Assembly: GCA_030432255.1 (NCBI GenBank)
Contig: JAUIHS010000013.1
Span: 1-64,000 of the forward strand
Direction: 5' to 3'
DNA from: Phycisphaerae bacterium
Lineage (GTDB): Bacteria; Planctomycetota; Phycisphaerae; Phycisphaerales; UBA1924
Length of the DNA stretch: 64,000 nt
Of this stretch, positions 43,262 through 52,262 are shown piece by piece. The position numbers were made by a program, and so were the translations under genes. The notes under the pieces are model-generated. The model made no database searches. It saw only the letters and a program-made list of their open reading frames with translations, and was not told where the DNA came from. Numbering within the stretch: the first letter of the stretch is position 1; every line of letters starts with the position of its first letter.

Positions 43262-44062
43262 TCATCCCATCGCCCGCCTGATGATCCGATCTGCGAGTCC
43301 GGGGCACGCCACGGCGCATGCGAGCGCCAGACGGGTCGGGAGGCTGGTCCAGACTTCCGGCCGCGGCCGCCTCAGGCACTTCACCACGGCCCGGGCCACG
43401 CGCTCGGGCGGCTGGACGAGGAAGCCCGGTTTTCGGTCGCTTGACGTCTTGCCTCCGGACTCGGCGCGGACGACCTCGCCGAAGTCTGTGCGCGTCCAGA
43501 CGGGATGTACGGTTGACACGTGGACGCCGGAGTTGCGAAGTTCGACGTTCATCGCCCGCCCCATGTGGTGCTGCGCGGCCTTGGTTGCGCAGTAGGGTCC
43601 GTAGCGCGGTACGGGCACGATCGCCAGTGCGCTGGAGCAGAAGAGCACGTGGCCGGCGCCCGCGGCCTGCATGTGTGGCAGGGCGGGACGGATGACATGC
43701 AGTGATCCCCAGAAGTTCACCTCGAAGATGCGGCGGATGTCGTCATCGCTCGTCTGCGCGTACGCCTGCTCGAAGCCGTAGCCGGCATTGGCAAAGACGG
43801 CGTACACCGATCCGTATGCCTCGCGGCATGCATCGACCATGCGGGCGCCATCCTCCGGATTGGCGACGTCCATGACGACGCTCATCGCCCGACCGCCGTT
43901 CTGCGTGATCTCACTGACCACGGCATCCAACTTGTCGGCACGGCGCGCTGCGACGACGACGGGCATTCCCGCGGCTGCGCACGCGAGCGCCGTCACGCGT
44001 CCGATCCCGGCGCTGGCACCGGTGATGCAGATGGGCTTGTCTGTCAGGTCAACTCGCGGCAC
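43262..44062 (-). CDS. Short-chain dehydrogenase/reductase
   Basis: A 266-residue SDR. Cofactor motif TGASAGIG, ARRADKL after beta-2 (Arg suggests NADP), FANAGYG, and catalytic Ser-Tyr-Lys in CSSALAIVP and YCATK. The C-terminal part (RVARAVVKCLRRPRPEVWTS) is like the DHRS7/YqjQ group. The start is GTG at 44062, 14 bases inside the end of the terC-like gene, so translation is probably coupled. Substrate unknown. Confidence 0.88.
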   Translation of the reverse strand: MPRVDLTDKPICITGASAGIGRVTALACAAAGMPVVVAARRADKLDAVVSEITQNGGRAMSVVMDVANPEDGARMVDACREAYGSVYAVFANAGYGFEQAYAQTSDDDIRRIFEVNFWGSLHVIRPALPHMQAAGAGHVLFCSSALAIVPVPRYGPYCATKAAQHHMGRAMNVELRNSGVHVSTVHPVWTRTDFGEVVRAESGGKTSSDRKPGFLVQPPERVARAVVKCLRRPRPEVWTSLPTRLALACAVACPGLADRIIRRAMG

Positions 44063-44912
44063 GCTGCGCCTTCCGCTTCCGGCGCTGTCCGGCCTTGATG
44101 TTCAGCATTTCGACAATAAACGCGAATGCCATTGCGAAGTAGAGGTAGCCTCTCGGCAGGTGGACGCTGAAGGCCTCTGCGATGAGCAGCGTTCCGATCA
44201 TGACAAGAATGGCGAGCGCCAGCATCTTGATGGTCGGGTGGCGCTCCACGAACGAACTGATCGCATCGGCAAAGACCATCATGACTATGACAGAGGTCAC
44301 GACCGCCACGATCATGATCGGCAACTGGTCCGTCAGGCCGACGGCTGTGAGCACGGAGTCGACGGAGAAGACGAGATCCAGCAGGCAGATCTGGATGAGC
44401 ACGGACTTCATGGACACCGCCGCCTTCTCCTTCATGTGCCCCTCGGGATCGCCCTCCAGTTTCTCATGAATCTCCTTCACCGCCTTGTAGATGAGGAAGA
44501 CACCTCCGAGCAGCACGATCAGGTCCTTGGCGCTCAGGTCCACCCAGTAGGGTGACGTCGCGTGGTGGGCGTCCGCGGCGGCGGGTGCGTGTTCACCTGC
44601 ACCTTCGGCCGCGTGAGCCAGTTCATCGGCGTGTTCTCCGACGGGCTCGTCGGCTCGCTTCCAGAAGCGGATGATGCTGTGCTTATCGAGTTGTATGACG
44701 AGGAATGCGAGAAAGAGCAGGACGATGCGCTGGCCCATGGCCAGCAGCAGTCCGATCTGTCGGGCCCGCTTCTGCAGTTCCTTCGGCAGCTTGGAGGCGA
44801 GGATGGCGATGAAGATGACATTGTCGATCCCGAGCACGATCTCGAGGATCGTCAGGGTGAGCAGTGCCATGAGTGAGGCGAAGGTCCAGTCGACGTGAAA
44901 GAGCGCTTCCAT
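44049..44912 (-). CDS. TerC family integral membrane protein with His-rich loop
   Basis: A 287-residue TerC/Alx-type protein with about seven helices and the family Asp motifs (LGIDNVIFIAILASKLP, LDLVFSVDSVLTAVGL, FADAISSFVERHPTIKMLAL). TerC proteins are linked to tellurite resistance and manganese export. A 45-residue loop after helix 3 (ADEPVGEHADELAHAAEGAG, HAPAAADAHHATSPYW) is rich in His, Asp and Glu and is not part of the common core. The start is ATG 44912, preceded 7 bases earlier by CATAAT; ATG 44921 would lie inside that box. Overlaps the SDR gene. Confidence 0.88.
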   Translation of the reverse strand: MEALFHVDWTFASLMALLTLTILEIVLGIDNVIFIAILASKLPKELQKRARQIGLLLAMGQRIVLLFLAFLVIQLDKHSIIRFWKRADEPVGEHADELAHAAEGAGEHAPAAADAHHATSPYWVDLSAKDLIVLLGGVFLIYKAVKEIHEKLEGDPEGHMKEKAAVSMKSVLIQICLLDLVFSVDSVLTAVGLTDQLPIMIVAVVTSVIVMMVFADAISSFVERHPTIKMLALAILVMIGTLLIAEAFSVHLPRGYLYFAMAFAFIVEMLNIKAGQRRKRKAQRAAS

Positions 44913-44919
44913 GGCGGGC

Positions 44920-44925
44920 ATTATG
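44920..44925 (-). promoter_or_regulatory. Putative -10 box CATAAT, 7 bases before the start at 44912
   Basis: CATAAT on the minus strand, spacer GCCCGCC, then ATG. Confidence 0.4.
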
Positions 44926-45069
44926 GCGTTTCTGCATGGTTTCGGCACCCCGGGCGGACCTGCTGGTAGGATCATGCGAGATGGGTGGTTTTCGGGATCC
45001 ATTCCGAGTCGGGCAGCACGGCATCCCATGCCGGGATGAAGTGGAGTTCGAGTACCGGCTTGACACCCC

Positions 45070-46878
45070 ATGATTCTCGCCGCGGCCATCCTGCTGATTG
45101 GTATTGCCGTGGCGATGACGCTCTCGATGCGCATACCGCGCGCGGCGTCGGATCTGCGCAACCGACTGTCGTTCGTCGGTCTCATCGTACTTGCCGTGAT
45201 TCCCTGGATCTTCCTGCCGGTGAGTCCCATTGTGATCGGTGCCGTCCTGCTGTTCGGAGGCCCGATCGGTGGAACGATCGTTCTCCTGATCGCATTCCGG
45301 GGGCGCACCATTGACGACCACCCGTTGTGCAGAAGGTGCCGCTACGACCTGTTCGGTCTGGATCCGCTTCCCGATCTCTGCCCTGAATGCGGTGCGGATC
45401 TGAAGGGCAAGCGTCGCCTGCGCATCGGACATCTCCGATGGTCGCCGCGACTCTTCGTCATCGGCTTCCTGCTCATTGCGCCGACGCTGCTGCTGGTCCT
45501 GAGTGTGGCATCTCGTTTCCAGAACGGAAGGACGTTTCATGAGCTCAAGCCGACATGGTGGCTGCGGCTGGAACTCACCTCGAGTTCGGAATCGACGAGG
45601 AGCGCCGCCGGGCGACAGTTCGTGCGTCGCATGGCGCGTGGCGAATTGTCTGACGAGGAATTGACGAGCCTGATTGAGCCGTTGCTGGGGTACTCGGCGG
45701 ATGCATCGATTCCGTGGCATGACGACTACGCGCTGTTGCTTGATCGGGCGATGCACAAGGACCTGACGACGCTGGCGCAGGAGGACCGCTACCTCAGGCA
45801 GACGGTGGAAGCGGGTATCGACGTGTGGCTGCGCAGCCACATCAACGAGAGTTGGCCGGCCAGGCCGGTGCTTACGTATCGTCCCAGCCAGGCCATGCGC
45901 CTCTCATCCGCAAGCTACGTCAGGGAGCGCCTGCCGGTTGTTGAGATCACCACTCGTCGGGTCGCCGTTGACGGCAGACGTATCGACATCAGCCGCCACA
46001 TCCATTGCCGTGCCGACGATCACATCACCGACCGGCTGGACCTGGGCCTGAAACTGGCCCCGGGGCATCACGAGGTGGAAGTGCAACTGGAGGTGCACGT
46101 CAAGCTCTTCGATGAATCGTGGCTCCGCTGGACGATGACGCGTGCGCTGAGCACCGAGGTTCTCCCTGATGACCAGCCGGTCTACAGCATTGCCAGGGGT
46201 GCGGAGGCTGATGACGCTGTGAGATCACTGCTGGATCCGTACAACTGGAGCGAGTATGCGCTGGGTCCGGTCAGCGGGTACGCCGGGCCACTCACCATCG
46301 CCTGCGACATCCTCGGCCGCGCCGACGGTGAGGAAGTGCTGCTCGGGAGCGTCGTGATACCGGCTGAGCAAAGAAGTGAACCGGATCTCGCGGAACCCAT
46401 CGGCGTTTCGTTCCCGAAGCACAACGAGGTGGACATCATCCTCAGAAGCAACCCGGCTCTGCTCGCGGGGCATGCTTTCAAGGACCCGGTCTGGGAAGGC
46501 GAAGTGACTGGTCGCGTTCAAATCTCGATCCATGAGGACTGGTACCTGTACGGAATCGTCCGGTCGAGCGTCTCGGCTACCACAACCACCAGCGCCAAGG
46601 GTGAGACTGTCACCATCACCGTGAACCCCCTGCCGGTCGGACTCTACGCCGTGGTCACGCTCGATACCGACCAGCGAAACAACGGGACGTCCATCGGAAG
46701 CCTGACCTGTAAACGCGGCGAGTCCGCCGTTGTCACGCTCCCGCTGCCGGCCGATGCGCCGGGTCACTATCTCTGCATTCGTCCCCGGCTGTATGACATG
46801 CCGCCGGGAACCTACCGATGGCCCATCCGCCTTGAGATCGAGCGTGCCGAACCTGTCACAGAGCCCACCACCCCATGA
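45070..46878 (+). CDS. Zinc-ribbon membrane protein with large external region, tandem copy 1
   Basis: A 602-residue protein. Two or three helices lie in the first 80 residues (ILAAAILLIGIAVAMTLSM, IGAVLLFGGPIGGTIVLL), then a cytosolic ribbon at about 87-112 (CRRCRYDLFGLDPLPDLCPE, CGAD), another helix at about 135-155, and a 440-residue beta-rich external region. Copy 2 follows with an ATGA overlap and the same organisation, with segments such as DEELTSLIEPLL, INESWPARPVL and EVLPDDQP shared. The start is set by the match to copy 2. No assigned function. Confidence 0.75.
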   Translation: MILAAAILLIGIAVAMTLSMRIPRAASDLRNRLSFVGLIVLAVIPWIFLPVSPIVIGAVLLFGGPIGGTIVLLIAFRGRTIDDHPLCRRCRYDLFGLDPLPDLCPECGADLKGKRRLRIGHLRWSPRLFVIGFLLIAPTLLLVLSVASRFQNGRTFHELKPTWWLRLELTSSSESTRSAAGRQFVRRMARGELSDEELTSLIEPLLGYSADASIPWHDDYALLLDRAMHKDLTTLAQEDRYLRQTVEAGIDVWLRSHINESWPARPVLTYRPSQAMRLSSASYVRERLPVVEITTRRVAVDGRRIDISRHIHCRADDHITDRLDLGLKLAPGHHEVEVQLEVHVKLFDESWLRWTMTRALSTEVLPDDQPVYSIARGAEADDAVRSLLDPYNWSEYALGPVSGYAGPLTIACDILGRADGEEVLLGSVVIPAEQRSEPDLAEPIGVSFPKHNEVDIILRSNPALLAGHAFKDPVWEGEVTGRVQISIHEDWYLYGIVRSSVSATTTTSAKGETVTITVNPLPVGLYAVVTLDTDQRNNGTSIGSLTCKRGESAVVTLPLPADAPGHYLCIRPRLYDMPPGTYRWPIRLEIERAEPVTEPTTP

Positions 46879-48686
46879 TTCTCGCCGCGGCCATCCTGCT
46901 CCTCGCGATCAGCAGCGCCCTCGGGCTGCTCATGTGTTTTCCGCAGACTCGCCACAGACTCAGCGGGCCCGGTGTCGTGTTGGGTCTCGTTGCCATTGCG
47001 GCGGCGCCGTGGATCATGCTGCCGCGACAGGTTGATTCCGTCATCAGCGGCGTGCTCTTCACCGGTCTGATTGCGGGTGCGCTCATGGCCGGCGTCGCGT
47101 ACCGAGGCAGACGGGTGGACGATCATCCGTTGTGCAGGCGTTGCGGGTATGACCTGGCGGGCCTCGACCCCCGGCCCGAGGTGTGTCCTGAGTGCGGTGC
47201 GGAACTGAAGGCACTCCGCAGCGTGCGTGTCGGTCACCGCCGGCGTTCGCCGCGACGCTTCGGCGTGGGCATGCTGCTGCTGCTTCCCGCGCTTGGTCTG
47301 CTCGTGCTCCTGGCGATCAGTTCCAGCACGAGCGCGGCCCTGAGCGCGCGGAAGCCGGTCTGGTGGCTTCGCCTCGACCTCACCTCGGGTTCGGCCGAGA
47401 TCCGCAATGCGGCCGCCAGTCAACTCAACCGGCAGCGCGGCATGGCGATGCTGAGCGATGAAGAACTGACCACCCTGATCGACCCGCTCCTCGAATTGCA
47501 GGTGTCGGCGCCGAAAGCGTGGAGCGATGACCACACCGATCTCCTCTACACGGCCATCACGAAGAAGCTCACGACCTCGGAACAGAATGACCTGTACCTG
47601 AGGCAGGCGGTCGACGCGAGCATCCGGATCATTGCGCGCGACCGTATCAACGAGAGCTGGCCGGTGACACCTGTCCTGCGCTATGACCCGGGGCATGGAT
47701 TGGAGACCATCAACATATTCCGTTCGATGCCCCTCTGGTTGCGTGCTTCGACCCTTCAGGTGAAGCCGACGAAGGTCGAGATTGATGGAATGGCGATCGA
47801 GTTCGACCAGACCGTTGAACTGCATACCGGCTACTTCACTCGCGAGTCGTTCCACCTTGCGAAACAACTGTCACCCGGTATTCATCGGGTCGACATCGAC
47901 CTGCTGGTCACGATCTCCGTCGGCGACGAGCAGTGGCTGAAGTGGACGTCGCCGCGAAGCGTCACCATCGAGGTGCTGCCGGACGATCAGCCCATCTACC
48001 GCGTGGTCCGAAGCAAGGCCGTGGATCGCGGGATCAAGTCAAGTATCTCCCTGACTCGTGGCTGGCGGGGTGGTCGTCCGTCCCTGGATGTCAGACCCGA
48101 GATCACGCTTGCATGCGATGTGCTGGCAAGAACGGACCGGAAGACCGAGTACCTCGGCAGCTTCTTCGTCAACGCAGGCAGGTACGGATCGTTCCGGGCC
48201 GAGAAACGCTACCTGAGTCACACCGACTGGAACGAACTTGAGATCATCGTCAGGAGCAATCCAGCGGTGCTGACGGACCGTCACTTCACGGACCCGATCT
48301 GGGAAGGCGAGGTGAGCAGGACAGTCAGAACATCGAGTTTCAAGGACTTCCCATCGGGCACACAGATCGCGATCACCCGTTCGAGCATCGATGTCGATCT
48401 GCTGACCGATGTCGATGGCGAGCACATCGAGATTACTGTTCGTCAGGCGCCCATCGACCTGGAATGCAAGATCACGCTCGGCGAAGCGTACAGCTACGGC
48501 ACGCTGCTCGGTGAATTCGCATGCGAGCAGGGCGATTCGGCTGTTCTCACGTTTCAGATTCCGCAGGAAGCCCGGGGCAACCGACTGACCATCCGCCCCA
48601 GCCGCATTGATGTCGATGCAACGTTCTTCCAGCATTCCATCGAGTGGACCATTCCTCGGGATGAGCCTGAAGCCGGATCTCCGTGA
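46875..48686 (+). CDS. Zinc-ribbon membrane protein with large external region, tandem copy 2
   Basis: A 603-residue paralogue of the preceding gene. Helices (ILAAAILLLAISSALGLLMC and later), ribbon CRRCGYDLAGLDPRPEVCPE plus CGAE, another helix, then the external region with DEELTTLIDPLL, INESWPVTPVL, EVLPDDQPIYRVV and SNPAVLTDRHFTDPIWEGEV. Its ATG overlaps the stop of copy 1. The 32 bases spanning its start are identical to those at the start of copy 1, while the rest has diverged strongly. The pair probably works as one complex at the membrane (inference). Convergent with the YggS gene, 6 bases apart. Confidence 0.75.
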   Translation: MILAAAILLLAISSALGLLMCFPQTRHRLSGPGVVLGLVAIAAAPWIMLPRQVDSVISGVLFTGLIAGALMAGVAYRGRRVDDHPLCRRCGYDLAGLDPRPEVCPECGAELKALRSVRVGHRRRSPRRFGVGMLLLLPALGLLVLLAISSSTSAALSARKPVWWLRLDLTSGSAEIRNAAASQLNRQRGMAMLSDEELTTLIDPLLELQVSAPKAWSDDHTDLLYTAITKKLTTSEQNDLYLRQAVDASIRIIARDRINESWPVTPVLRYDPGHGLETINIFRSMPLWLRASTLQVKPTKVEIDGMAIEFDQTVELHTGYFTRESFHLAKQLSPGIHRVDIDLLVTISVGDEQWLKWTSPRSVTIEVLPDDQPIYRVVRSKAVDRGIKSSISLTRGWRGGRPSLDVRPEITLACDVLARTDRKTEYLGSFFVNAGRYGSFRAEKRYLSHTDWNELEIIVRSNPAVLTDRHFTDPIWEGEVSRTVRTSSFKDFPSGTQIAITRSSIDVDLLTDVDGEHIEITVRQAPIDLECKITLGEAYSYGTLLGEFACEQGDSAVLTFQIPQEARGNRLTIRPSRIDVDATFFQHSIEWTIPRDEPEAGSP

Positions 48687-48692
48687 CGTCCC

Positions 48693-49517
48693 CTACTCGT
48701 CCGGCTCGACCTTCTTGTCGCCGAAGAACGCGGACCCGATGCGGACGACGTTCGCGCCGCACTCGATGGCTGTCTCGAAGTCGTGCGTCATGCCCATCGA
48801 CAGGATGTTGAACTTGCCGTCGCCCGCGCCGCGCTTCTGGATCTCCTGGAAGAGATCAGAACAGCGCTCGAATGAGCGGCGGATCTCGCCCTCGTCATCC
48901 GTCAGCGGCGCCATGGTCATCAGGCCCCGCACACGGAGGTGCACCATCGTGTCAATCTGCTCGCACAGGTACGGAGCCGCGGCGACTGCGCAGCCGTACT
49001 TCTGCTCTTCGCCGGAGCAGTTCACCTGCACCAGCACATCGACTTCGATGTCCTTCTTGAATGCCGCCGCCTGGATCTCTTCGACCAGCCGCAGGCTGTC
49101 AACGCTGTGAATCAGACGTGCGGCTTCGATCGTCTTGCGCACCTTGTTGCGCTGGAGGTGACCGATCATGTGCCAGCGCACCGGCCCTTCGACGTTCACG
49201 CCGACACGGTCCATCGCACCGCGCTGGCGGAGTGACTCGATCGCCGCGGCGTGTTCCGCGCTGACCCCCGGCAGTTGCCGCTGTCGTTCGATCATTTCCT
49301 TGATGATCGCAGCGCGCTGGATGAGTTGCTGGACCCGGCTCTCGCCGAAGTCCTGGTGCCCGAACTGGATCAGTTCGCGCACGTCATCCAGTTCGGCGTA
49401 TTTTGTGACAGCAACAACGAGGATGTCCTCGGGGCGTCGGCCTGACGACCGGGCCGCCTCGGCCACTCGCTCCATCACTTCCGTGTATCGATGCTTCAAG
49501 GGAGCCAACGTCGTCAT
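48693..49517 (-). CDS. YggS family pyridoxal phosphate homeostasis protein
   Basis: A 274-residue PLP-binding single-domain barrel. The PLP Lys lies in VVAVTKYAEL; other landmarks are DFGESRVQQLIQRA, WHMIGHLQRNKVRK, IHSVDSLRLVEEI, VLVQVNCSGEEQKYG, LRVRGLMTMAPL, and LSMGMTHDFETAIECGANVV followed by RIGSAFFG. The family (COG0325, YggS/PROSC) buffers PLP and affects amino-acid metabolism. A 30-residue insertion before WHMIGHL (VSAEHAAAIESLRQRGAMDR) makes it longer than the usual 230. The ATG at 49517 has GAGGAG upstream. Confidence 0.93.
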   Translation of the reverse strand: MTTLAPLKHRYTEVMERVAEAARSSGRRPEDILVVAVTKYAELDDVRELIQFGHQDFGESRVQQLIQRAAIIKEMIERQRQLPGVSAEHAAAIESLRQRGAMDRVGVNVEGPVRWHMIGHLQRNKVRKTIEAARLIHSVDSLRLVEEIQAAAFKKDIEVDVLVQVNCSGEEQKYGCAVAAAPYLCEQIDTMVHLRVRGLMTMAPLTDDEGEIRRSFERCSDLFQEIQKRGAGDGKFNILSMGMTHDFETAIECGANVVRIGSAFFGDKKVEPDE

Positions 49518-49656
49518 CCATGCTCCTCATCACAAGTTCGCTGACACCAAAGGATAACACGCACACGCGGTCGGGGCGCACAACATGCCGAAGCCGCGGC
49601 ATGCTCGCACCCACACTACAATCCCGCACACGATCCCCGATTTCAGGAGAGACCCC

Positions 49657-50142
49657 ATGACCGACCCACTCACGCCGCGTGACACCCCGATTGCCGTCGG
49701 CGACATCGCCCCCGACTTCACCCTCAAGAACCAGGCGATCGAAGACTGGACCCTCGCCGACGCCGTTCGCAAGTCGGATGTCGTTCTGTGCTTCTACCCC
49801 ATGGACTTCTCGCCGGTGTGTTCCACCGAGATGAAGTGCGTCACCGACGAGATGCAGCGGTTTGAGGAGGCGGGCGCCACCGTCGTGGGCATCTCCTGCG
49901 ACTCCTTCTTCACCCACAAGGCATGGGCCGAGCAACTGGGACTTTCGCAGACGCTCCTGGCCGACATGCACCGAACAGTCTGCAAGGCATACGGATTCTA
50001 TTTCCACGACCTCAACGTCTCTTCCCGAGGCACTGTCCACATCGCCCAGTCCGATGACGGCAAGGGCGTGGTCAAGTGGGTCCAGAGCCGGGACCTGCCG
50101 CAGGGGATGGACGTGGCGGAGGTGATCGAGAAGATCGGGTAG
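49657..50142 (+). CDS. Peroxiredoxin (AhpC/TSA family)
   Basis: A 161-residue thiol peroxidase. The active-site motif is YPMDFSPVCSTEM (PxxxSxxC, where the Cys attacks peroxide); DIAPDFTLKNQ begins the fold and GISCDSFFTHKAWAEQLG carries a second Cys. It resembles the AhpE/BCP-like groups. The ATG at 49657 has AGGAGA 6 bases upstream and a TACAAT box at about 49616, giving a normal leader. Divergent from the YggS gene. It should reduce hydrogen peroxide or organic peroxides in the cytoplasm with a thiol donor. Confidence 0.92.
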   Translation: MTDPLTPRDTPIAVGDIAPDFTLKNQAIEDWTLADAVRKSDVVLCFYPMDFSPVCSTEMKCVTDEMQRFEEAGATVVGISCDSFFTHKAWAEQLGLSQTLLADMHRTVCKAYGFYFHDLNVSSRGTVHIAQSDDGKGVVKWVQSRDLPQGMDVAEVIEKIG

Positions 50143-50221
50143 TGGCTTCTGGCTTCTGGCTTCTTGCGGGGAGGGGGGCGGGCCAGAAGCGAGAAGCCAG
50201 AAGCCAGAAGCAAAGAACGAA

Positions 50222-50446
50222 TCAGCGCGAGAAGGGTGCTCCTTCGCCTGCTCGTGGCCCACCGGCGCGGGTGCCGGAGGGGCCGCCGGGGTCCGGGGGG
50301 TCATTGATCGGGCTGTTGCGCGTCACGCGGATTTCGCTTGAACCCCCGCATGCGGGGAGCACGGTTGATGCTGCCGCGAGTCCCGCGGCGATCAGTGCTG
50401 CCGTCGTCCAACGCCCGCTTCGCCGTCGATCTGCCGTCATTCTCAT
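50222..50446 (-). CDS. Small lipoprotein
   Basis: A 74-residue protein with a basic N-terminus, hydrophobic stretch TTAALIAAGLAAASTVL and lipobox LPAC, then a short Pro-, Gly- and Arg-rich mature peptide (PPDPGGPSGTRAGGPRAG). The ATG at 50446 has AAGGAGG 7 bases upstream, which supports translation. Divergent from gpmI. Function unknown; the mature part is too short and simple for an enzyme. Confidence 0.6.
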   Translation of the reverse strand: MRMTADRRRSGRWTTAALIAAGLAAASTVLPACGGSSEIRVTRNSPINDPPDPGGPSGTRAGGPRAGEGAPFSR

Positions 50447-50511
50447 CGCGACGCCTCCTTCAGTACACTCCATGCTTCCCCTGCATGATACCCCTGGAAG
50501 GAAGGCCGACC

Positions 50512-52164
50512 ATGGCTCCGACGCCCACCAACACCCCGTGTGTTCTGATCATCCGCGACGGTTGGGGCGAGAACCCGCATCCCGAGCATGACAGTTTCAA
50601 TGCCATCCAGCTGGCGGAGACACCCGTCGCCGATGACCTCGGCGCCCGCTGGCCGCACACCCTGATCCACACCTCCGGCGAGGACGTGGGCCTCCTTGCG
50701 GGCACGATGGGCAACTCCGAGGTCGGTCACCAGAACATCGGCGCGGGGCGCGTTGTGGACCAGGAAGCCGTTCGCATCACCAAGGTCTGCCGCTCCGGGG
50801 AACTGCGCCACAACGAGGCGATTGCTGCCGCGATTGACCACGCTCGCACGCGTGGCACGCGTGTGCATCTCATGGGCATCGCTTCGGACGCCGGTGTCCA
50901 CGGTCTGCTGTCGCATCTGTTTGCGCTGGTGGAGACGTGTCGGGAGATGCAGCAGACGGATGTGCAGATCCACCTGTTCACTGACGGGCGGGACACAGGT
51001 CCGTTCACGGGGCGGGACTATATTCGGCAGGTTGAAGAGACGTGTGCCAACATCGGTGTAGGTCGCGTGGCGTCTGTCATCGGCCGGTACTGGGCGATGG
51101 ACCGGGACAACCGCTGGGAGCGCGTGGAGCGTGCCTACAACTGTCTCACTGGGCGCGATGTCACCGATGACCATCCTCTTGCCGTCACCGGCGTCGACGC
51201 GGTTGCCGCCGCCTACGAGAGTCCGCCCACCGAGACCATGAAGGGTGACGAGTTCGTACAGCCCACGCTCGTGGGCGACTCGTTCGAAGATGCCATGAGC
51301 CGACGGATCCGCTCCGGTGATACCGTCATCTACTACAACTACCGAGGCGATCGGCCGCGCGAACTCTGCTCCGCATTCCTGTATGACGAGTTCTTCGGGA
51401 GCGATGACATCAAGCCCTCACCGGACTCCGGGGCTCGCGGCTTCGATCGGGGCGACAAGCTCGACCTCGACTTTGTGCTGATGACCCCCTACTCGCAGGA
51501 GCTTGCGAAGCGGGCCCGCGTTGCCTTCATCCGCCCGCCACAGATGGCGGACATTGCGGGCGCTTACCTCAGCCGACTGGGACTGACACAGTTCCGCTGT
51601 GCCGAGACGGAGAAATTCCCGCACGTCACCTTCTTTTTCAACGATTACCGCGATGAGCCATTCGAGGGCGAACGGCGTGAGATCGTCCAGTCGCCGCGGG
51701 TTGCGACGTACGACATGCAGCCGGAGATGTCCGCGGCGGGCGTGCGTGACGCGGTTCTGGATCGTCTGAAGGCGAAGGACTGCGAACCGGTGATCATCGT
51801 CAACTTCGCCAACGGCGACATGGTCGGCCACACGGGCGACCTGAAGGCGGCGATCCAGGCATGCGAAGTTGTCGACGCTGCGGTGGGCGACATCATGAAG
51901 GCCACGTTGAAGCGTGGCGGCTCATTGGTTGTGACAGCCGACCACGGCAATGCCGAACAGATGTGGTCACCGGAGAACGGCACACCTCACACGGCGCACA
52001 CGACCTACGACGTCCCTCTGATCGTGGTAGGCAAGCCCTTCGAAGGGCGTGAACTCCGCGACGACGGCCGCCTTGGCGACATCTTCCCGACGATGCTTGA
52101 CATGATGGGTCTGGAACAGCCGGCTGCGATGACGGGGGGGTCGTTGTTGGGGTCGGGGATTTAG
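50512..52164 (+). CDS. gpmI: 2,3-bisphosphoglycerate-independent phosphoglycerate mutase
   Basis: A 550-residue glycolytic enzyme interconverting 3- and 2-phosphoglycerate with two metal ions. Landmarks: LIIRDGWGENP (metal-binding Asp), GTMGNSEVGHQNIGAGRVVD (phosphorylated Ser), FTDGRDTGPFTGRDYIRQVE, ASVIGRYWAMDRDNRWERVE, NYRGDRPREL, FANGDMVGHTG, and VVTADHGNAEQMWSPENGTP then HTAHTTYDVPL. The ATG at 50512 follows GGAAGGAAGG. Slightly longer than the usual 510-515 because of a loop near residue 305-325. The stop sits in a CTTCTAG word repeat. Confidence 0.96.
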   Translation: MAPTPTNTPCVLIIRDGWGENPHPEHDSFNAIQLAETPVADDLGARWPHTLIHTSGEDVGLLAGTMGNSEVGHQNIGAGRVVDQEAVRITKVCRSGELRHNEAIAAAIDHARTRGTRVHLMGIASDAGVHGLLSHLFALVETCREMQQTDVQIHLFTDGRDTGPFTGRDYIRQVEETCANIGVGRVASVIGRYWAMDRDNRWERVERAYNCLTGRDVTDDHPLAVTGVDAVAAAYESPPTETMKGDEFVQPTLVGDSFEDAMSRRIRSGDTVIYYNYRGDRPRELCSAFLYDEFFGSDDIKPSPDSGARGFDRGDKLDLDFVLMTPYSQELAKRARVAFIRPPQMADIAGAYLSRLGLTQFRCAETEKFPHVTFFFNDYRDEPFEGERREIVQSPRVATYDMQPEMSAAGVRDAVLDRLKAKDCEPVIIVNFANGDMVGHTGDLKAAIQACEVVDAAVGDIMKATLKRGGSLVVTADHGNAEQMWSPENGTPHTAHTTYDVPLIVVGKPFEGRELRDDGRLGDIFPTMLDMMGLEQPAAMTGGSLLGSGI

Positions 52165-52222
52165 CTTCTAAACTAGCTTCTAGCTTCTAGCTTCTTGCTT
52201 CTTGCTTCTTGCTTCTTGCTTT
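52165..52222 (+). repeat. GCTTCTA / GCTTCTT tandem word repeat
   Basis: Directly after the gpmI stop: units of AGCTTCT, CTAGCTTCT and GCTTCTT. Related words in the opposite orientation are at 50181-50212 and 52240-52256. Confidence 0.7.
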
Positions 52223-52262
52223 GATCTTGAACGACCCAGAAGCCGGAAGCAAGCAAACCCTC

